The translations under genes and the position numbers were made by a program. DNA of 64,000 nt, taken from the NCBI RefSeq assembly GCF_030547245.1, contig NZ_JAUOQT010000004.1, positions 253,001 to 317,000 of the forward strand, given 5' to 3'. The notes below the pieces were generated by a model that saw only the letters and a program-made list of their open reading frames with translations, was not told where the DNA came from and did not search any database. Shown here piece by piece: positions 26,175 through 35,240 of this stretch. The stretch's first letter is position 1; each line of letters begins with the position of its first letter. This DNA comes from Oceanihabitans sp. 2_MG-2023. GTDB taxonomy: Bacteria; Bacteroidota; Bacteroidia; Flavobacteriales; Flavobacteriaceae.

Positions 26175-26498
26175 ATGGCAACAGAAGAAATAAAAGCAAT
26201 GCGTTTAGAGGCATTCCTAAATAGAGCATACAAATTGGATAAAAGAATTAAAAGACCTTCAAAAGGAGAATACTATTCACTTACCAGAACAGAAGAAAAA
26301 GGAGACGACCAAAAAGAACTTAAAATTATACAAAAAAGAATAGAACAAGCTATTGAAGTGTTTTTTAAACAAGATATTGACTATAAAACAGAAGAAAGTT
26401 TAAAAATTTTAGGCTCTCTAAACGCACAATCAAATAACAGTAATGATATTAATTTAGTTATTGAAAAAGGATTAAAAATAACAGAGCAATTCAAATAG
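26175..26498 (+). CDS. Unknown 107-aa protein between restriction enzyme and Argonaute
   Basis: I do not recognise a family. The protein is highly charged (many K, E, D, Q), has no cysteine, signal peptide or membrane segment, and should be mostly helical. Its C-terminal half (DIDYKTEESLKILGSLNAQ, then DINLVIEKGLKITEQFK) could form a small helical bundle. The start codon lies 3 bases after the type IIG stop, so it is likely translated by coupling. Its stop lies 31 bases before the Argonaute start. This placement makes an accessory, inhibitor or adaptor role in the defence operon possible, but the sequence shows no direct clue. Confidence 0.75.
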   Translation: MATEEIKAMRLEAFLNRAYKLDKRIKRPSKGEYYSLTRTEEKGDDQKELKIIQKRIEQAIEVFFKQDIDYKTEESLKILGSLNAQSNNSNDINLVIEKGLKITEQFK

Positions 26499-26529
26499 AT
26501 TTTATGTAAAACTGAAAATTACAATACCA

Positions 26530-28641
26530 ATGCAAGAACACCTCAAAACCAACATACTTAATTTTAAATGGCCTAATAGTGCGCCTACAATATTTTTATC
26601 GTTAGATGATATTGAAGGTAGTCATCCCATTCATAAATCTAAATTTTCAAGACAGATTAAAGAGGTGTTTCCAGACACAGACCTATCTAATACAGACCAA
26701 ATATTTACAACATTTACAACAGAAACACCTAATGCACCAAAGATTAAGCTGAATTTAGTTGATGGTAGAGAATTGAGAATATATAAACAATACCTTAAAT
26801 ACCAATTAAGAAGCTATTTTCAATCAAAAGACTATATAGTAGTAAAAAACTTTGTTGGTGATGTACAAGTGTGGATGCCTTCTCTTAAAGGCAATACAGT
26901 ACATTATAATTTGTATTACAAATTCTCATTTAAGATACAATTTGCAAAACTCACAGACTTACCAGAGTTAATTGTATCATACGATGGTACTTCAAAAGTC
27001 CTTACAACATCGGTTAAGGATATAGAGGATTCAGAGTTAATAAAACGTTGTGTATATGGTCAAAAAACGTTCAATTACCAAATGGACCTCGATACAGAGG
27101 AAAAACAAGAATTTTACAATGCCATTCAGTTTGACCAAGCATACCCAATTTTTAATTTGCCATTAGCACGAGCATTAGATATTCCTATTGAGGAACCTAT
27201 AAGACCAATTAATAAATATCAAAAGTACGTAGCACTTATTAATAATTTTGCAACCAACTATTTGTTTAAAGAAGATTTTAAAGTCATATTTCCATTTAAA
27301 ACTGATACGTTTATAGATGTGCCACTCAATCGTATCAACCATATCAACCCAAAAGTAGGTTTATTGGAATTTGGTAAAGACCAATACGGTAACAAGAAAA
27401 CCCATTTAGTGCCTAAAAAGGCAATGAATATCCTAAACCCTTACAGACGTCCAAACAATCAAAATATCAAGATATTTTTCATTTGCCATACTTCTCATAA
27501 AGATTCGGTATTGTCTTTCTATCAAAATTTAAAGGAAGGTGTAAATACAGAAAAGAATTATTATAAAGGATTAGAAGCCTATGTGAACATTAAAGCATCA
27601 TCATCCAAAGAACACTTCATTGAATTTACCAACGAAAACGACCCAATACCAGAAATAATTGAAAAGTTAGAGAGTTTAACCTTCGACCACGATAATGTGC
27701 TTTACGCAGCTTTTTATTTAAGTCCTTTCGATAAGTTCACACAAAATCCCGAAGACCGCGAAATCTATATTCAAATCAAAGAACTGTTTTTAAATGAAGG
27801 CATTGTTACACAAGTGGTAGATTATGAAAAAATGGTGGTCAATATCGAGAATCAATACAACTTCCAATTTTCATTGCAAAATATGGCGTTAGCTATTCAC
27901 GCCAAATTAGGTGGCGCACCTTGGAAACTTGCAGTAACCGATAAAAAAGAATTAGTAATAGGTGTTGGTGCATTTACCAATCAAGGCGAAAACAGACGTT
28001 ATATAGCAAGTGCCTTTAGTTTTCAAAACAATGGCTTATTTAGAAAGTTCGAATATTTTGACCAAAGCGAAACAGACCTATTGGCAGGAAGTATATGTAA
28101 AGCCATTAGAGATTTTACATCGGTTGCAGAAGCAGATAAAGTAGTCATTCACTTCTATAAGGAAATGAGTTACGAGGAACTAAAACCAATTATTAGAGGG
28201 ATGCATACATTAGGGTTAAAAATTCCGCTCTACATTCTAAATATCAATAAAACAGAAGCAGAAGATATTATTGCTTACGACCTTAATTGGAACAAAAAGT
28301 TAATGCCTGTAAGTGGTACATACATACGTATTAGCGAAAATCAATTTTTGTTGTTTAATAATGCACGTTACCCTAATTCACAGCGGTATTCAGATACAGA
28401 TGGTTATCCGTTCCCAATAAAAATTAAGGTAAGCAGTCCAGATGAAGATGCTTTTGAAGATGCAGATGTAGTGTTAGAATTATTAACACAAGTGTATCAG
28501 TTTAGCAGATTATATTGGAAATCGCTTCGACAACAAAATGTACCAATCACAATAAAATATCCAGAAATGGTAGCACAAATAGCACCACGTTTTAATAATG
28601 GCGTTCCAGACGATGCTAAAGATGCTCTATGGTTTTTGTAA
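26530..28641 (+). CDS. Prokaryotic Argonaute with apparently inactive PIWI domain
   Basis: The 703-residue protein has an N-terminal half that fits N and L1 regions (1-170; for example LPELIVSYDGTSKVL), a reduced PAZ-like region (about 170-270) and L2 (VGLLEFG at 276-282). MID runs from about 311 to 470 and PIWI from about 471 to 703. MID keeps the 5'-phosphate pocket: Y413 and K417 in YIQIK, Q428 in GIVTQVV, and K459 in HAKLGGAPWKL. PIWI closes with YQFSRLYWKSLRQQNVPITIKYPEMVA and a hydrophobic C-terminus WFL. The usual first catalytic aspartate (IGxD) is G480 in VIGVG. The usual third (xRDG) is replaced around Y543 in IHFYKEM. It should therefore bind a guide but not slice. It is last in the operon begun by the Xre regulator. 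No TIR, SIR2 or APAZ partner is adjacent. Confidence 0.9.
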   Translation: MQEHLKTNILNFKWPNSAPTIFLSLDDIEGSHPIHKSKFSRQIKEVFPDTDLSNTDQIFTTFTTETPNAPKIKLNLVDGRELRIYKQYLKYQLRSYFQSKDYIVVKNFVGDVQVWMPSLKGNTVHYNLYYKFSFKIQFAKLTDLPELIVSYDGTSKVLTTSVKDIEDSELIKRCVYGQKTFNYQMDLDTEEKQEFYNAIQFDQAYPIFNLPLARALDIPIEEPIRPINKYQKYVALINNFATNYLFKEDFKVIFPFKTDTFIDVPLNRINHINPKVGLLEFGKDQYGNKKTHLVPKKAMNILNPYRRPNNQNIKIFFICHTSHKDSVLSFYQNLKEGVNTEKNYYKGLEAYVNIKASSSKEHFIEFTNENDPIPEIIEKLESLTFDHDNVLYAAFYLSPFDKFTQNPEDREIYIQIKELFLNEGIVTQVVDYEKMVVNIENQYNFQFSLQNMALAIHAKLGGAPWKLAVTDKKELVIGVGAFTNQGENRRYIASAFSFQNNGLFRKFEYFDQSETDLLAGSICKAIRDFTSVAEADKVVIHFYKEMSYEELKPIIRGMHTLGLKIPLYILNINKTEAEDIIAYDLNWNKKLMPVSGTYIRISENQFLLFNNARYPNSQRYSDTDGYPFPIKIKVSSPDEDAFEDADVVLELLTQVYQFSRLYWKSLRQQNVPITIKYPEMVAQIAPRFNNGVPDDAKDALWFL

Positions 28642-28686
28642 TTTACCAATCAATTTATTTGCAACACCATTGCATTCAATAATTTG

Positions 28687-28694
28687 TATATTTG
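28687..28694 (+). promoter_or_regulatory. -7 promoter box of the first metal-efflux operon
   Basis: TATATTTG matches TAnnTTTG and ends 10 bases before ATG 28705. It separates the metal genes from the Argonaute operon. Confidence 0.5.
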
Positions 28695-28704
28695 TATAAA
28701 TTAT

Positions 28705-29100
28705 ATGAAAATATTTGTTTCCATATCAATGTCTATTTTATTCTTTTTTCAAGGGATAAGCATAGATATGGACTTTTGTGGTCCAATTAAAGAAATTTCA
28801 AATGTAATTACCCATTATCAAGACCATAAAGTTTATGGAGACTCTTTCTTTGAATATGTAGTTGAAGATTACATTGAGAGCGATGCTAAAAATGAAGAGC
28901 ATCATCATAACCCAGATAAGGAGAATACACCAGTCCATTCCCATAATCAATGTTGTCACCCTTTGGTATTAATTATTGCGAACAATAATTTGGCTTTAAC
29001 CAATCGATTAAAGTTTGAAGAGAAAAAACAATATAATTTACATAAAGTAAACTTTACTTCCAGATATTTGGAATCACTTTTCCAGCCACCTAAAGTATAA
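28705..29100 (+). CDS. Small exported His/Cys protein before the CzcA-type pump
   Basis: The 131-residue product (ATG 28705, MKIFVSISMSILFFF) has an N-terminal signal or anchor segment. A cysteine follows in MDFCGP. A histidine-rich acidic stretch (EEHHHNPDKENTPVHSHNQCCHP) contains a CC pair, and a PP pair lies near the end (FQPPKV). The C, CC and PP order matches the HYC_CC_PP family seen at 37621, but the HYC motif is changed to DFC, so membership is inferred. It probably binds metal in the periplasm. It is directly upstream of an RND pump gene. Confidence 0.75.
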   Translation: MKIFVSISMSILFFFQGISIDMDFCGPIKEISNVITHYQDHKVYGDSFFEYVVEDYIESDAKNEEHHHNPDKENTPVHSHNQCCHPLVLIIANNNLALTNRLKFEEKKQYNLHKVNFTSRYLESLFQPPKV

Positions 29101-29223
29101 TTCAGTTTTTTAATGGATAGCTATATCCAATTTTGAGCCTAAAGGGTTCATTTCATTTCGTGTAATTCTATTTTCTTATATCAGAATTGTATCGAATAGT
29201 TTAACTGAATTAATACATTTTCT
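29101..29223 (+). other. Leader between small metal protein and RND pump, with hairpins
   Basis: TGGATA-gcta-TATCCA at 29114-29129 and AATTCT/AGAATT at 29164-29169 and 29183-29188 form short hairpins. TGAGCC-taaa-GGGTTCA (29134-29150) is imperfect. No coding sequence is seen. Confidence 0.4.
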
Positions 29224-32200
29224 ATGATTAATAAAATCATTGATTTTTCAATCAATAACAAATTCATTATTGGTTTGCTTACGCTTACCATAATCGGAAC
29301 AGGTATTTGGAGTATGACCAAAGTGCCAATAGATGCTGTTCCAGATATTACCAATAACCAAGTACAGGTTATAACACAATCCCCCAATTTAGGTACTGAA
29401 GATATTGAGCAAATTGTTACTTATCCAATTGAAGTGGCAATGAGCAATCTTCCTGATGTTCAGGAAATAAGGTCAATTTCTCGTTTTGGCTTATCTGTGG
29501 TTACTATTGTATTTGATGATGATATGGGAACATATCTACCTCGCCAATTAGTAGCCGAAAAACTAAACAAAGTCAAAGAGCAAATACCTACTGGATTTGG
29601 CGAACCTACAATGGGGCCTATTTCAACAGGTTTAGGAGAGATTTACCAATACACACTAAAAGTTGCACCAGAGTTTAAAGACAAATACAACATTGCAGAT
29701 TTACGCTCAATGCAAGACTGGATTGTACAGCGTCAAATGGCAATGGTTCCTGGTGTGGTTGAAGTAAACGCTATTGGTGGAAAAATAAAACAATACGAAG
29801 TAGCGGTTGACCCAAACGATTTAAATGCTATTGGCCTTACCATTACAGATGTGTTTAATGCACTTGAAGCCAATAATCAAAATACAGGAGGTGCATATAT
29901 TGAAAAGAACCATCAAGCCAATTTTATTCGTGGTGAAGGCTTGGTGAGAAGTTTAGAGGACATTAAAAAAATCACTGTCAAGAATATTAATAATATACCT
30001 GTCACTATTGGCGATATTGCTACGGTACAATTTGGCTCTGCAATTCGTTACGGTGCATTAACCCAAGATGGTGAAGGAGAAGTTGTAGGTGGATTGGTAA
30101 TGATGCTAAAAGGAGCTAATTCCAATGATGTTATTGCCAATGTAAAAGAGCGAATGACTCAAATTGAAAAGTCGTTACCAGAAGGCGTAATTATTGAACC
30201 ATTATTAGACCGAAGTAAATTAATTGGCGAAACAACTTCTACAGTAACAACTAATCTTATTGAAGGTGCATTAATCGTCATTTTTGTGTTGGTCTTTTTA
30301 TTAGGTAATTGGCGAGGAGGTTTAATAGTTGCCTCTACTATTCCATTATCCTTATTATTTGCTTTTATTTTAATGAATGTTTTTGATGTTTGGGTAAACC
30401 TAATGAGTTTAGGAGCAATTGATTTCGGAATCATTGTAGATGGTGCTGTAATTATTGTTGAAAGCACTGTTTTTCTTATAGCATCACAAGTTTTGAAAAA
30501 GAAACAACTTACATCTAAAGAAAGAGATAAAGTGGCGTCAAATGCTTCAAAAAAGATGATGAATGCTGCCTTCTTCGGTCAGTTGATTATCCTTATCGTT
30601 TTTCTACCCATTTTAGCCTTACAAGGTATTGAAGGAAAGATGTTTAAACCAATGGCTTTGACCTTTATTTTTGCTATGATTGGTGCAATGGTACTTTGTT
30701 TAACCTATGTACCAATGATGTCAGCTTTAATATTAAGAGCACCTAAAAACGATAAAAAATCTTATGGAGATAGATTTGTGCATTGGGTTGAAGATAAATA
30801 CCAACCTTTATTGGTTAGAGCCTTGCGAAAAGGGAAATGGGTAATTGGTATTGCAGTTGTCTTGTTCGGGATAACTGTTTTTATGTTTTCAAGAATGGGT
30901 GGCGAGTTTATCCCGCAACTCGATGAAGGCGATATTGCATTTCACGCTATTTTAAAACCAGGTAGTTCACTTACCGAAACTATTGAAACTACTACCAAAA
31001 TAGAACAAATAGTAAAAGCCAAATTTCCAGAAGTTGAAAAAATTGTGAGTCGTATTGGTGTTGCCGAAATTCCAACCGACCCGATGCCTATGGATATTGC
31101 CGATGTTTTTGTAATTCTGAAACCTAAAAGTGAATGGACTACTATAGAATCAAAAGATGAATTGATTGAAGCAATGAAAGAAGCAGTTGAAATGGTTCCT
31201 GGTGTTAATTATGAGTTTACACAACCTATTGAAATGCGTTTTAACGAGTTATTAGAAGGTGTTCGTGAAGATATTGCTATAAAACTTTATGGTGAAGACA
31301 TTGATATTCTATCTCAAAAAGCCGAAGAAATATCTAAAATTATCGCAGGTACTGAAGGTATTGGTGATATGAAAGCGGAAGCCACAACAGGTTTGCCACA
31401 AATGACAATCAATTACAACAGGAATAAATTGGCGCAATATGGTCTTCAAATAAATACGCTTAATCAAACCGTACAATCTGCATTTGCAGGTGGTACAGCA
31501 GGTGTAATTTTTGAAGGTGAAAAACGCTTCGATTTAGTAGTACGATTAAGCGATCAAAACCGTAAGGATATTTCAGATGTTCAAAACCTGTATATCAATT
31601 TACCTTCGGGTGCTCAAATTCCTTTACGTGAAATTGCAGATGTAAGCTATAAAGCAGGACCAATGCAAATCAGTAGAGATAACACCAATAGAAGAACCTA
31701 TGTAGGTGTTAATGTTAGAGGACGTGATGTAAAATCGTTAGTAACTGAAATTAAATCAAAATTAGATGCACAATTAGAATTACCATCAGGTTATTTTATT
31801 CGTTATGGTGGTGCATTTGAAAATTTAGAACGTGCCAGCAACCGATTACAAACCGTTGTGCCTATTGCATTGTTACTCATATTTATACTAATATATTTTG
31901 CATTAAAATCTTTACCACAGACCTTAATGATTTACATAGCTATTCCAATGGCAACTATTGGTGGTGTTGTGGCGTTGTGGTTACGTGATATGCCATTTAG
32001 TATTTCGGCAGGTGTTGGTTTCATTGTATTGTTTGGCGTTGCGGTTTTAAATGGATTGGTAATGATAAGCGGACTCAACGAATTAAAAGAAGAAGGTGTA
32101 ACCAATCTAAAGGATAGAATAGTTGAAGGTACTAAACGAAGAATCAGACCTATTATGCTAACTGCTTTTACAGATGTATTAGGCTTTCTACCAATGGCTA

Positions 32201-33558
32201 TTTCATCATCAGCTGGTGCAGAAGTACAACGTCCATTGGCAACGGTTGTTATTGGTGGATTATTAACTTCAACTTTGCTTACCTTATTTGTTTTACCAAT
32301 TTTATATCATTGGGTAGAAAACAAATCTTTTACGTTTAAGCCAAATAAAAAGTTAGTAACAGCAACAGCAGTTGTATTATTACTATTTGGCTTTTCACCA
32401 CAAAGTAATGCACAAGAGAAAAACGATACAATTCCCGAAATTTCATTACAGGAAGCGATAAAACTTTCCAAAAGTAATTATCCATTATTAAAACAAAAGC
32501 AGTTGGAAATTACAAAACAAGAGCAATTAAAAGCGACTGCTTATGATTTTGGAACAACTCAAATTTTTACAGGTGGAGAAGAAATTGATAATGGAAATGG
32601 CATCTATACAGCCATTGGTATTGGTCAATCAAATATCGATGTATTTGGCATTGGTTCTAAAAAGAAGCTACAAGAACAACGCATTCAATTGGCACAAAAA
32701 GCCTTTCAACTTTCCGAGTTGGAATTAGAATTGGAAGTTAAAAAAGCTTGGTCTAATTGCTATCAAATGAAACAAAACTATGATTTGTATAAGGAATTGG
32801 ATTCCATTTATTCCAAATTCGAGCAAGCAGTAGCTTTAAATTATGAAGTCGAAGCTATTTCTAAATTAGAATATTCGGCAGCAAAAAATCAAGCGTTTCA
32901 AATTCAGAATAAAAAAGCGCAAGCCTATAGTAATTATCTTATTGCCTTACAGCAATTCAATTTGTGGTTGGTATCAGAAGAAATTTTTACAGTTTCAGAT
33001 GAATTTGAGGTAGCGATAGATAGTGATATGGAAACATTCAGTATTGAAAGTCATCCATTGTACAGTATGTCGCAGAACATTGTAGATGAAGCGGAAGCTA
33101 AATATAAAGCTGCAAAAGCAGATAATTTGCCAAAGTTCAATCTTCAAGGTGGTTTACAAAAAGTAAATGGCAATTCAGGATTTTACACCTATCAAGCAGG
33201 AATTTCAGTTCCGTTTTTATCAGGTACTAACAAAGCACAGGTTAGAAGTGCCAGAATTGATAAAGACATAGCGGAAACCAATGTAGCGTTCAAAAAACAG
33301 GAAGTACAATCAAGATTTGTTCAGGCTAAAGAAAATTATATGAAATGGAAAACATCTTGGGAGTTTTACAAAGACCAAGTTTTACCATTAACAAAAGAGC
33401 AAAAAACAGGTGCATTACTGGCATATAGAGAAGGCGAAATTGATTATACTGCATTTACGCAGTTGATAAAAGAAGCAATTCAATCGGAACTGGAAGCACA
33501 GACTGCATTAGTAAACTATTTAGAAAGCACATTTCAATTACAATATTTTAATAAATAA
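29224..33558 (+). CDS. CzcA-type heavy-metal RND pump fused to a TolC-like outer membrane factor
   Basis: The 1444-residue protein combines two parts of a tripartite exporter. Residues 1-1035 are an HME-RND proton/metal antiporter with the signature DFGIIVDGAVIIVES in the fourth membrane segment. That signature is typical of the Zn/Co/Cd (CzcA) group. The large periplasmic loops and twelve membrane segments are complete. Residues 1041-1063 (KLVTATAVVLLLFGFSPQSNA) look like a signal peptide with a signal-peptidase-type NA-Q junction. From 1064 on the chain is an outer membrane efflux protein with long helices. This fusion architecture occurs in Bacteroidota. Cleavage at 1063 would free the TolC part. 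The adaptor gene follows after 4 bases. Confidence 0.93.
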   Translation: MINKIIDFSINNKFIIGLLTLTIIGTGIWSMTKVPIDAVPDITNNQVQVITQSPNLGTEDIEQIVTYPIEVAMSNLPDVQEIRSISRFGLSVVTIVFDDDMGTYLPRQLVAEKLNKVKEQIPTGFGEPTMGPISTGLGEIYQYTLKVAPEFKDKYNIADLRSMQDWIVQRQMAMVPGVVEVNAIGGKIKQYEVAVDPNDLNAIGLTITDVFNALEANNQNTGGAYIEKNHQANFIRGEGLVRSLEDIKKITVKNINNIPVTIGDIATVQFGSAIRYGALTQDGEGEVVGGLVMMLKGANSNDVIANVKERMTQIEKSLPEGVIIEPLLDRSKLIGETTSTVTTNLIEGALIVIFVLVFLLGNWRGGLIVASTIPLSLLFAFILMNVFDVWVNLMSLGAIDFGIIVDGAVIIVESTVFLIASQVLKKKQLTSKERDKVASNASKKMMNAAFFGQLIILIVFLPILALQGIEGKMFKPMALTFIFAMIGAMVLCLTYVPMMSALILRAPKNDKKSYGDRFVHWVEDKYQPLLVRALRKGKWVIGIAVVLFGITVFMFSRMGGEFIPQLDEGDIAFHAILKPGSSLTETIETTTKIEQIVKAKFPEVEKIVSRIGVAEIPTDPMPMDIADVFVILKPKSEWTTIESKDELIEAMKEAVEMVPGVNYEFTQPIEMRFNELLEGVREDIAIKLYGEDIDILSQKAEEISKIIAGTEGIGDMKAEATTGLPQMTINYNRNKLAQYGLQINTLNQTVQSAFAGGTAGVIFEGEKRFDLVVRLSDQNRKDISDVQNLYINLPSGAQIPLREIADVSYKAGPMQISRDNTNRRTYVGVNVRGRDVKSLVTEIKSKLDAQLELPSGYFIRYGGAFENLERASNRLQTVVPIALLLIFILIYFALKSLPQTLMIYIAIPMATIGGVVALWLRDMPFSISAGVGFIVLFGVAVLNGLVMISGLNELKEEGVTNLKDRIVEGTKRRIRPIMLTAFTDVLGFLPMAISSSAGAEVQRPLATVVIGGLLTSTLLTLFVLPILYHWVENKSFTFKPNKKLVTATAVVLLLFGFSPQSNAQEKNDTIPEISLQEAIKLSKSNYPLLKQKQLEITKQEQLKATAYDFGTTQIFTGGEEIDNGNGIYTAIGIGQSNIDVFGIGSKKKLQEQRIQLAQKAFQLSELELELEVKKAWSNCYQMKQNYDLYKELDSIYSKFEQAVALNYEVEAISKLEYSAAKNQAFQIQNKKAQAYSNYLIALQQFNLWLVSEEIFTVSDEFEVAIDSDMETFSIESHPLYSMSQNIVDEAEAKYKAAKADNLPKFNLQGGLQKVNGNSGFYTYQAGISVPFLSGTNKAQVRSARIDKDIAETNVAFKKQEVQSRFVQAKENYMKWKTSWEFYKDQVLPLTKEQKTGALLAYREGEIDYTAFTQLIKEAIQSELEAQTALVNYLESTFQLQYFNK

Positions 33559-33562
33559 GACA

Positions 33563-34768
33563 ATGAAAAACAAAATATATAAAATCCTTACCGTAATGGT
33601 GTTAGCCATATTTGTTTCAGCTTGCGGAAATAAAGAAAATCATAACGAGAATGATGGTCATTCCCACGATGAGGAAGAAAAAACAGAAGTTAACGAAGAG
33701 CATCACGATGAAGACGAAGTAATGCTTTCACAACAGCAATTCGATGCATTGAAAATGAAAATAGATACGTTAGCATTACGTAATATGAGCGGCTATGTAG
33801 AAGCAAACGGAACGTTAGAAGTACCACCACAAAACGAAGCAGCTATTACTACTGTTGTTGGTGCAAATGTCGTTTCAATTGAAGTGATTGAAGGTGATAA
33901 GGTTAATAAAGGTCAAGTTGTGGCTTATCTATCGCACCCAAATATCATACAAGCGCAAACGGATTATTTAAACGCTTATAGCAATAGCGAGCTTGCAAAG
34001 AAAAATTATGAACGTCAACAAAAATTATACGATGCTGGTGTTGGTTCTGGTGCTAATTTCCAGAAAGCAGAAGCAGAATATCAAGCATCAAAAGCAATGG
34101 TTAATGGTTTAGAAGCGCAATTAAGAATACTCAACGTTAACACTACATCAGTTCGCAATGGAACAATTGCACAGCGCATAGCATTGCGAAGTCCAATAGA
34201 AGGCTTTGTGCAAAAAGTTGAAGTAAAAACAGGTCAATATGTAGAGCCACAAACCGAATTATTTGAAATTGTAAATACGCATCACGTTCACGCCGATTTA
34301 ATGGTTTTTGAAAAAGATGTTTATAAAGTACAGAAAGGTCAGAAAGTTAACTTTACGGTACAATCCATAACAGATGCAGAGCTTATCGCAGAAATCTATT
34401 CCGTAAGCAAAACCTTTGAGGACAACCCAAAAGCAGTCCACGTTCACGCAGAAATAGAAAACAAAAAAGGTAACTTAATTCCTGGTATGTATATTCAAGG
34501 TAAAATTCAAGTAGATAATACCCAAACAAAAGCTTTACCAGAAAGTGCAATTATAAAAGAAGGCGAAAGATATTATGTGTTTTCAGTAGAAAAAGAAAAT
34601 GACGATTGGAGCTTTAAACCTATCGAAGTTGTGTTAGGCACTAAGGATGGTGATTGGGTATCGGTTCAATTTACTGAAAACATAGAAAGTAATACAAAAT
34701 TTGCTTATAACAATGCTTATTATCTTAACGCAGAAATGAAAAAAGGAGAAGCAGAACACGCACATTAA
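33563..34768 (+). CDS. RND efflux periplasmic adaptor lipoprotein (CzcB-like)
   Basis: This 401-residue membrane fusion protein links the inner-membrane pump to the outer membrane factor. It begins MKNKIYKILTVMVLAIFVSACG, with a lipobox cysteine. A histidine/acid-rich segment follows (NHNENDGHSHDEEEKTEVNE) that probably binds metal. The barrel-sandwich and hairpin domains (VEVIEGDKVNKGQVVAYLSHP, then a helical hairpin around 130-190) and the beta-barrel region (LIPGMYIQGKIQVDN) are those of HlyD/CzcB adaptors. It completes the exporter encoded by the fused pump upstream. The next gene starts 2 bases after its stop. Confidence 0.93.
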   Translation: MKNKIYKILTVMVLAIFVSACGNKENHNENDGHSHDEEEKTEVNEEHHDEDEVMLSQQQFDALKMKIDTLALRNMSGYVEANGTLEVPPQNEAAITTVVGANVVSIEVIEGDKVNKGQVVAYLSHPNIIQAQTDYLNAYSNSELAKKNYERQQKLYDAGVGSGANFQKAEAEYQASKAMVNGLEAQLRILNVNTTSVRNGTIAQRIALRSPIEGFVQKVEVKTGQYVEPQTELFEIVNTHHVHADLMVFEKDVYKVQKGQKVNFTVQSITDAELIAEIYSVSKTFEDNPKAVHVHAEIENKKGNLIPGMYIQGKIQVDNTQTKALPESAIIKEGERYYVFSVEKENDDWSFKPIEVVLGTKDGDWVSVQFTENIESNTKFAYNNAYYLNAEMKKGEAEHAH

Positions 34769-34770
34769 TT

Positions 34771-35184
34771 ATGGAAACAATAGAACAAGTATTAGAGTCA
34801 AAAAATATTCGTGTTACAGCAATGCGTTTGCTTATATATAAGTTTCTTGCAGAAAAAGAGGTCGCTGTTACTTTAAGTGATATTGAAAATGCTTTCTCAA
34901 AAGCAGACAGAACCACTTTATACAGAACTATTAAAACCTTTGAAGAAAAGGCTATTGTGCATCAAATAGACGATGGTACAGGGATTACAAAATATGCATT
35001 ATGTGAAAAGGGATGTAATTGTGAAATTGAAACCGATTTGCACTTACATTTCCATTGTAATAATTGCAATGAAACCATTTGCTTAACAGAACATAAAATA
35101 CCTCAAATAAAAGTGCCAGATGGTTTTGTGTCAGAGAATGTAAATTTGGTGGTAAAAGGTATTTGCGATAAGTGTAGTGTCTAA
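34771..35184 (+). CDS. Fur-family metal-dependent regulator
   Basis: The 137-residue protein has an N-terminal winged helix (NIRVTAMRLLIYKFLAEKEVAVTLSDIENAF, ADRTTLYRTIKTFEEKAIV). Its C-terminal dimerisation domain carries metal ligands: HLHFHCNNC, TEHKIP and ICDKC. The CNNC and CDKC pairs form the structural zinc site of Fur/Zur proteins. Since the operon exports zinc-type metals, a Zur-like or metal-induced role is plausible, but the regulated metal cannot be read from the sequence. It is in the middle of the operon, so it probably regulates the operon it belongs to. Confidence 0.9.
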   Translation: METIEQVLESKNIRVTAMRLLIYKFLAEKEVAVTLSDIENAFSKADRTTLYRTIKTFEEKAIVHQIDDGTGITKYALCEKGCNCEIETDLHLHFHCNNCNETICLTEHKIPQIKVPDGFVSENVNLVVKGICDKCSV

Positions 35185-35240
35185 TTATTGCACTTCCATT
35201 GCACTTATTATTAAAGTACATTTATCCAAAATTAGAGGAT

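Noticed and set aside
26530-28641. SPARTA or SPARSA system
   Set aside because: No TIR-APAZ or SIR2-APAZ gene lies beside the Argonaute, and the protein is too long for a short Argonaute.
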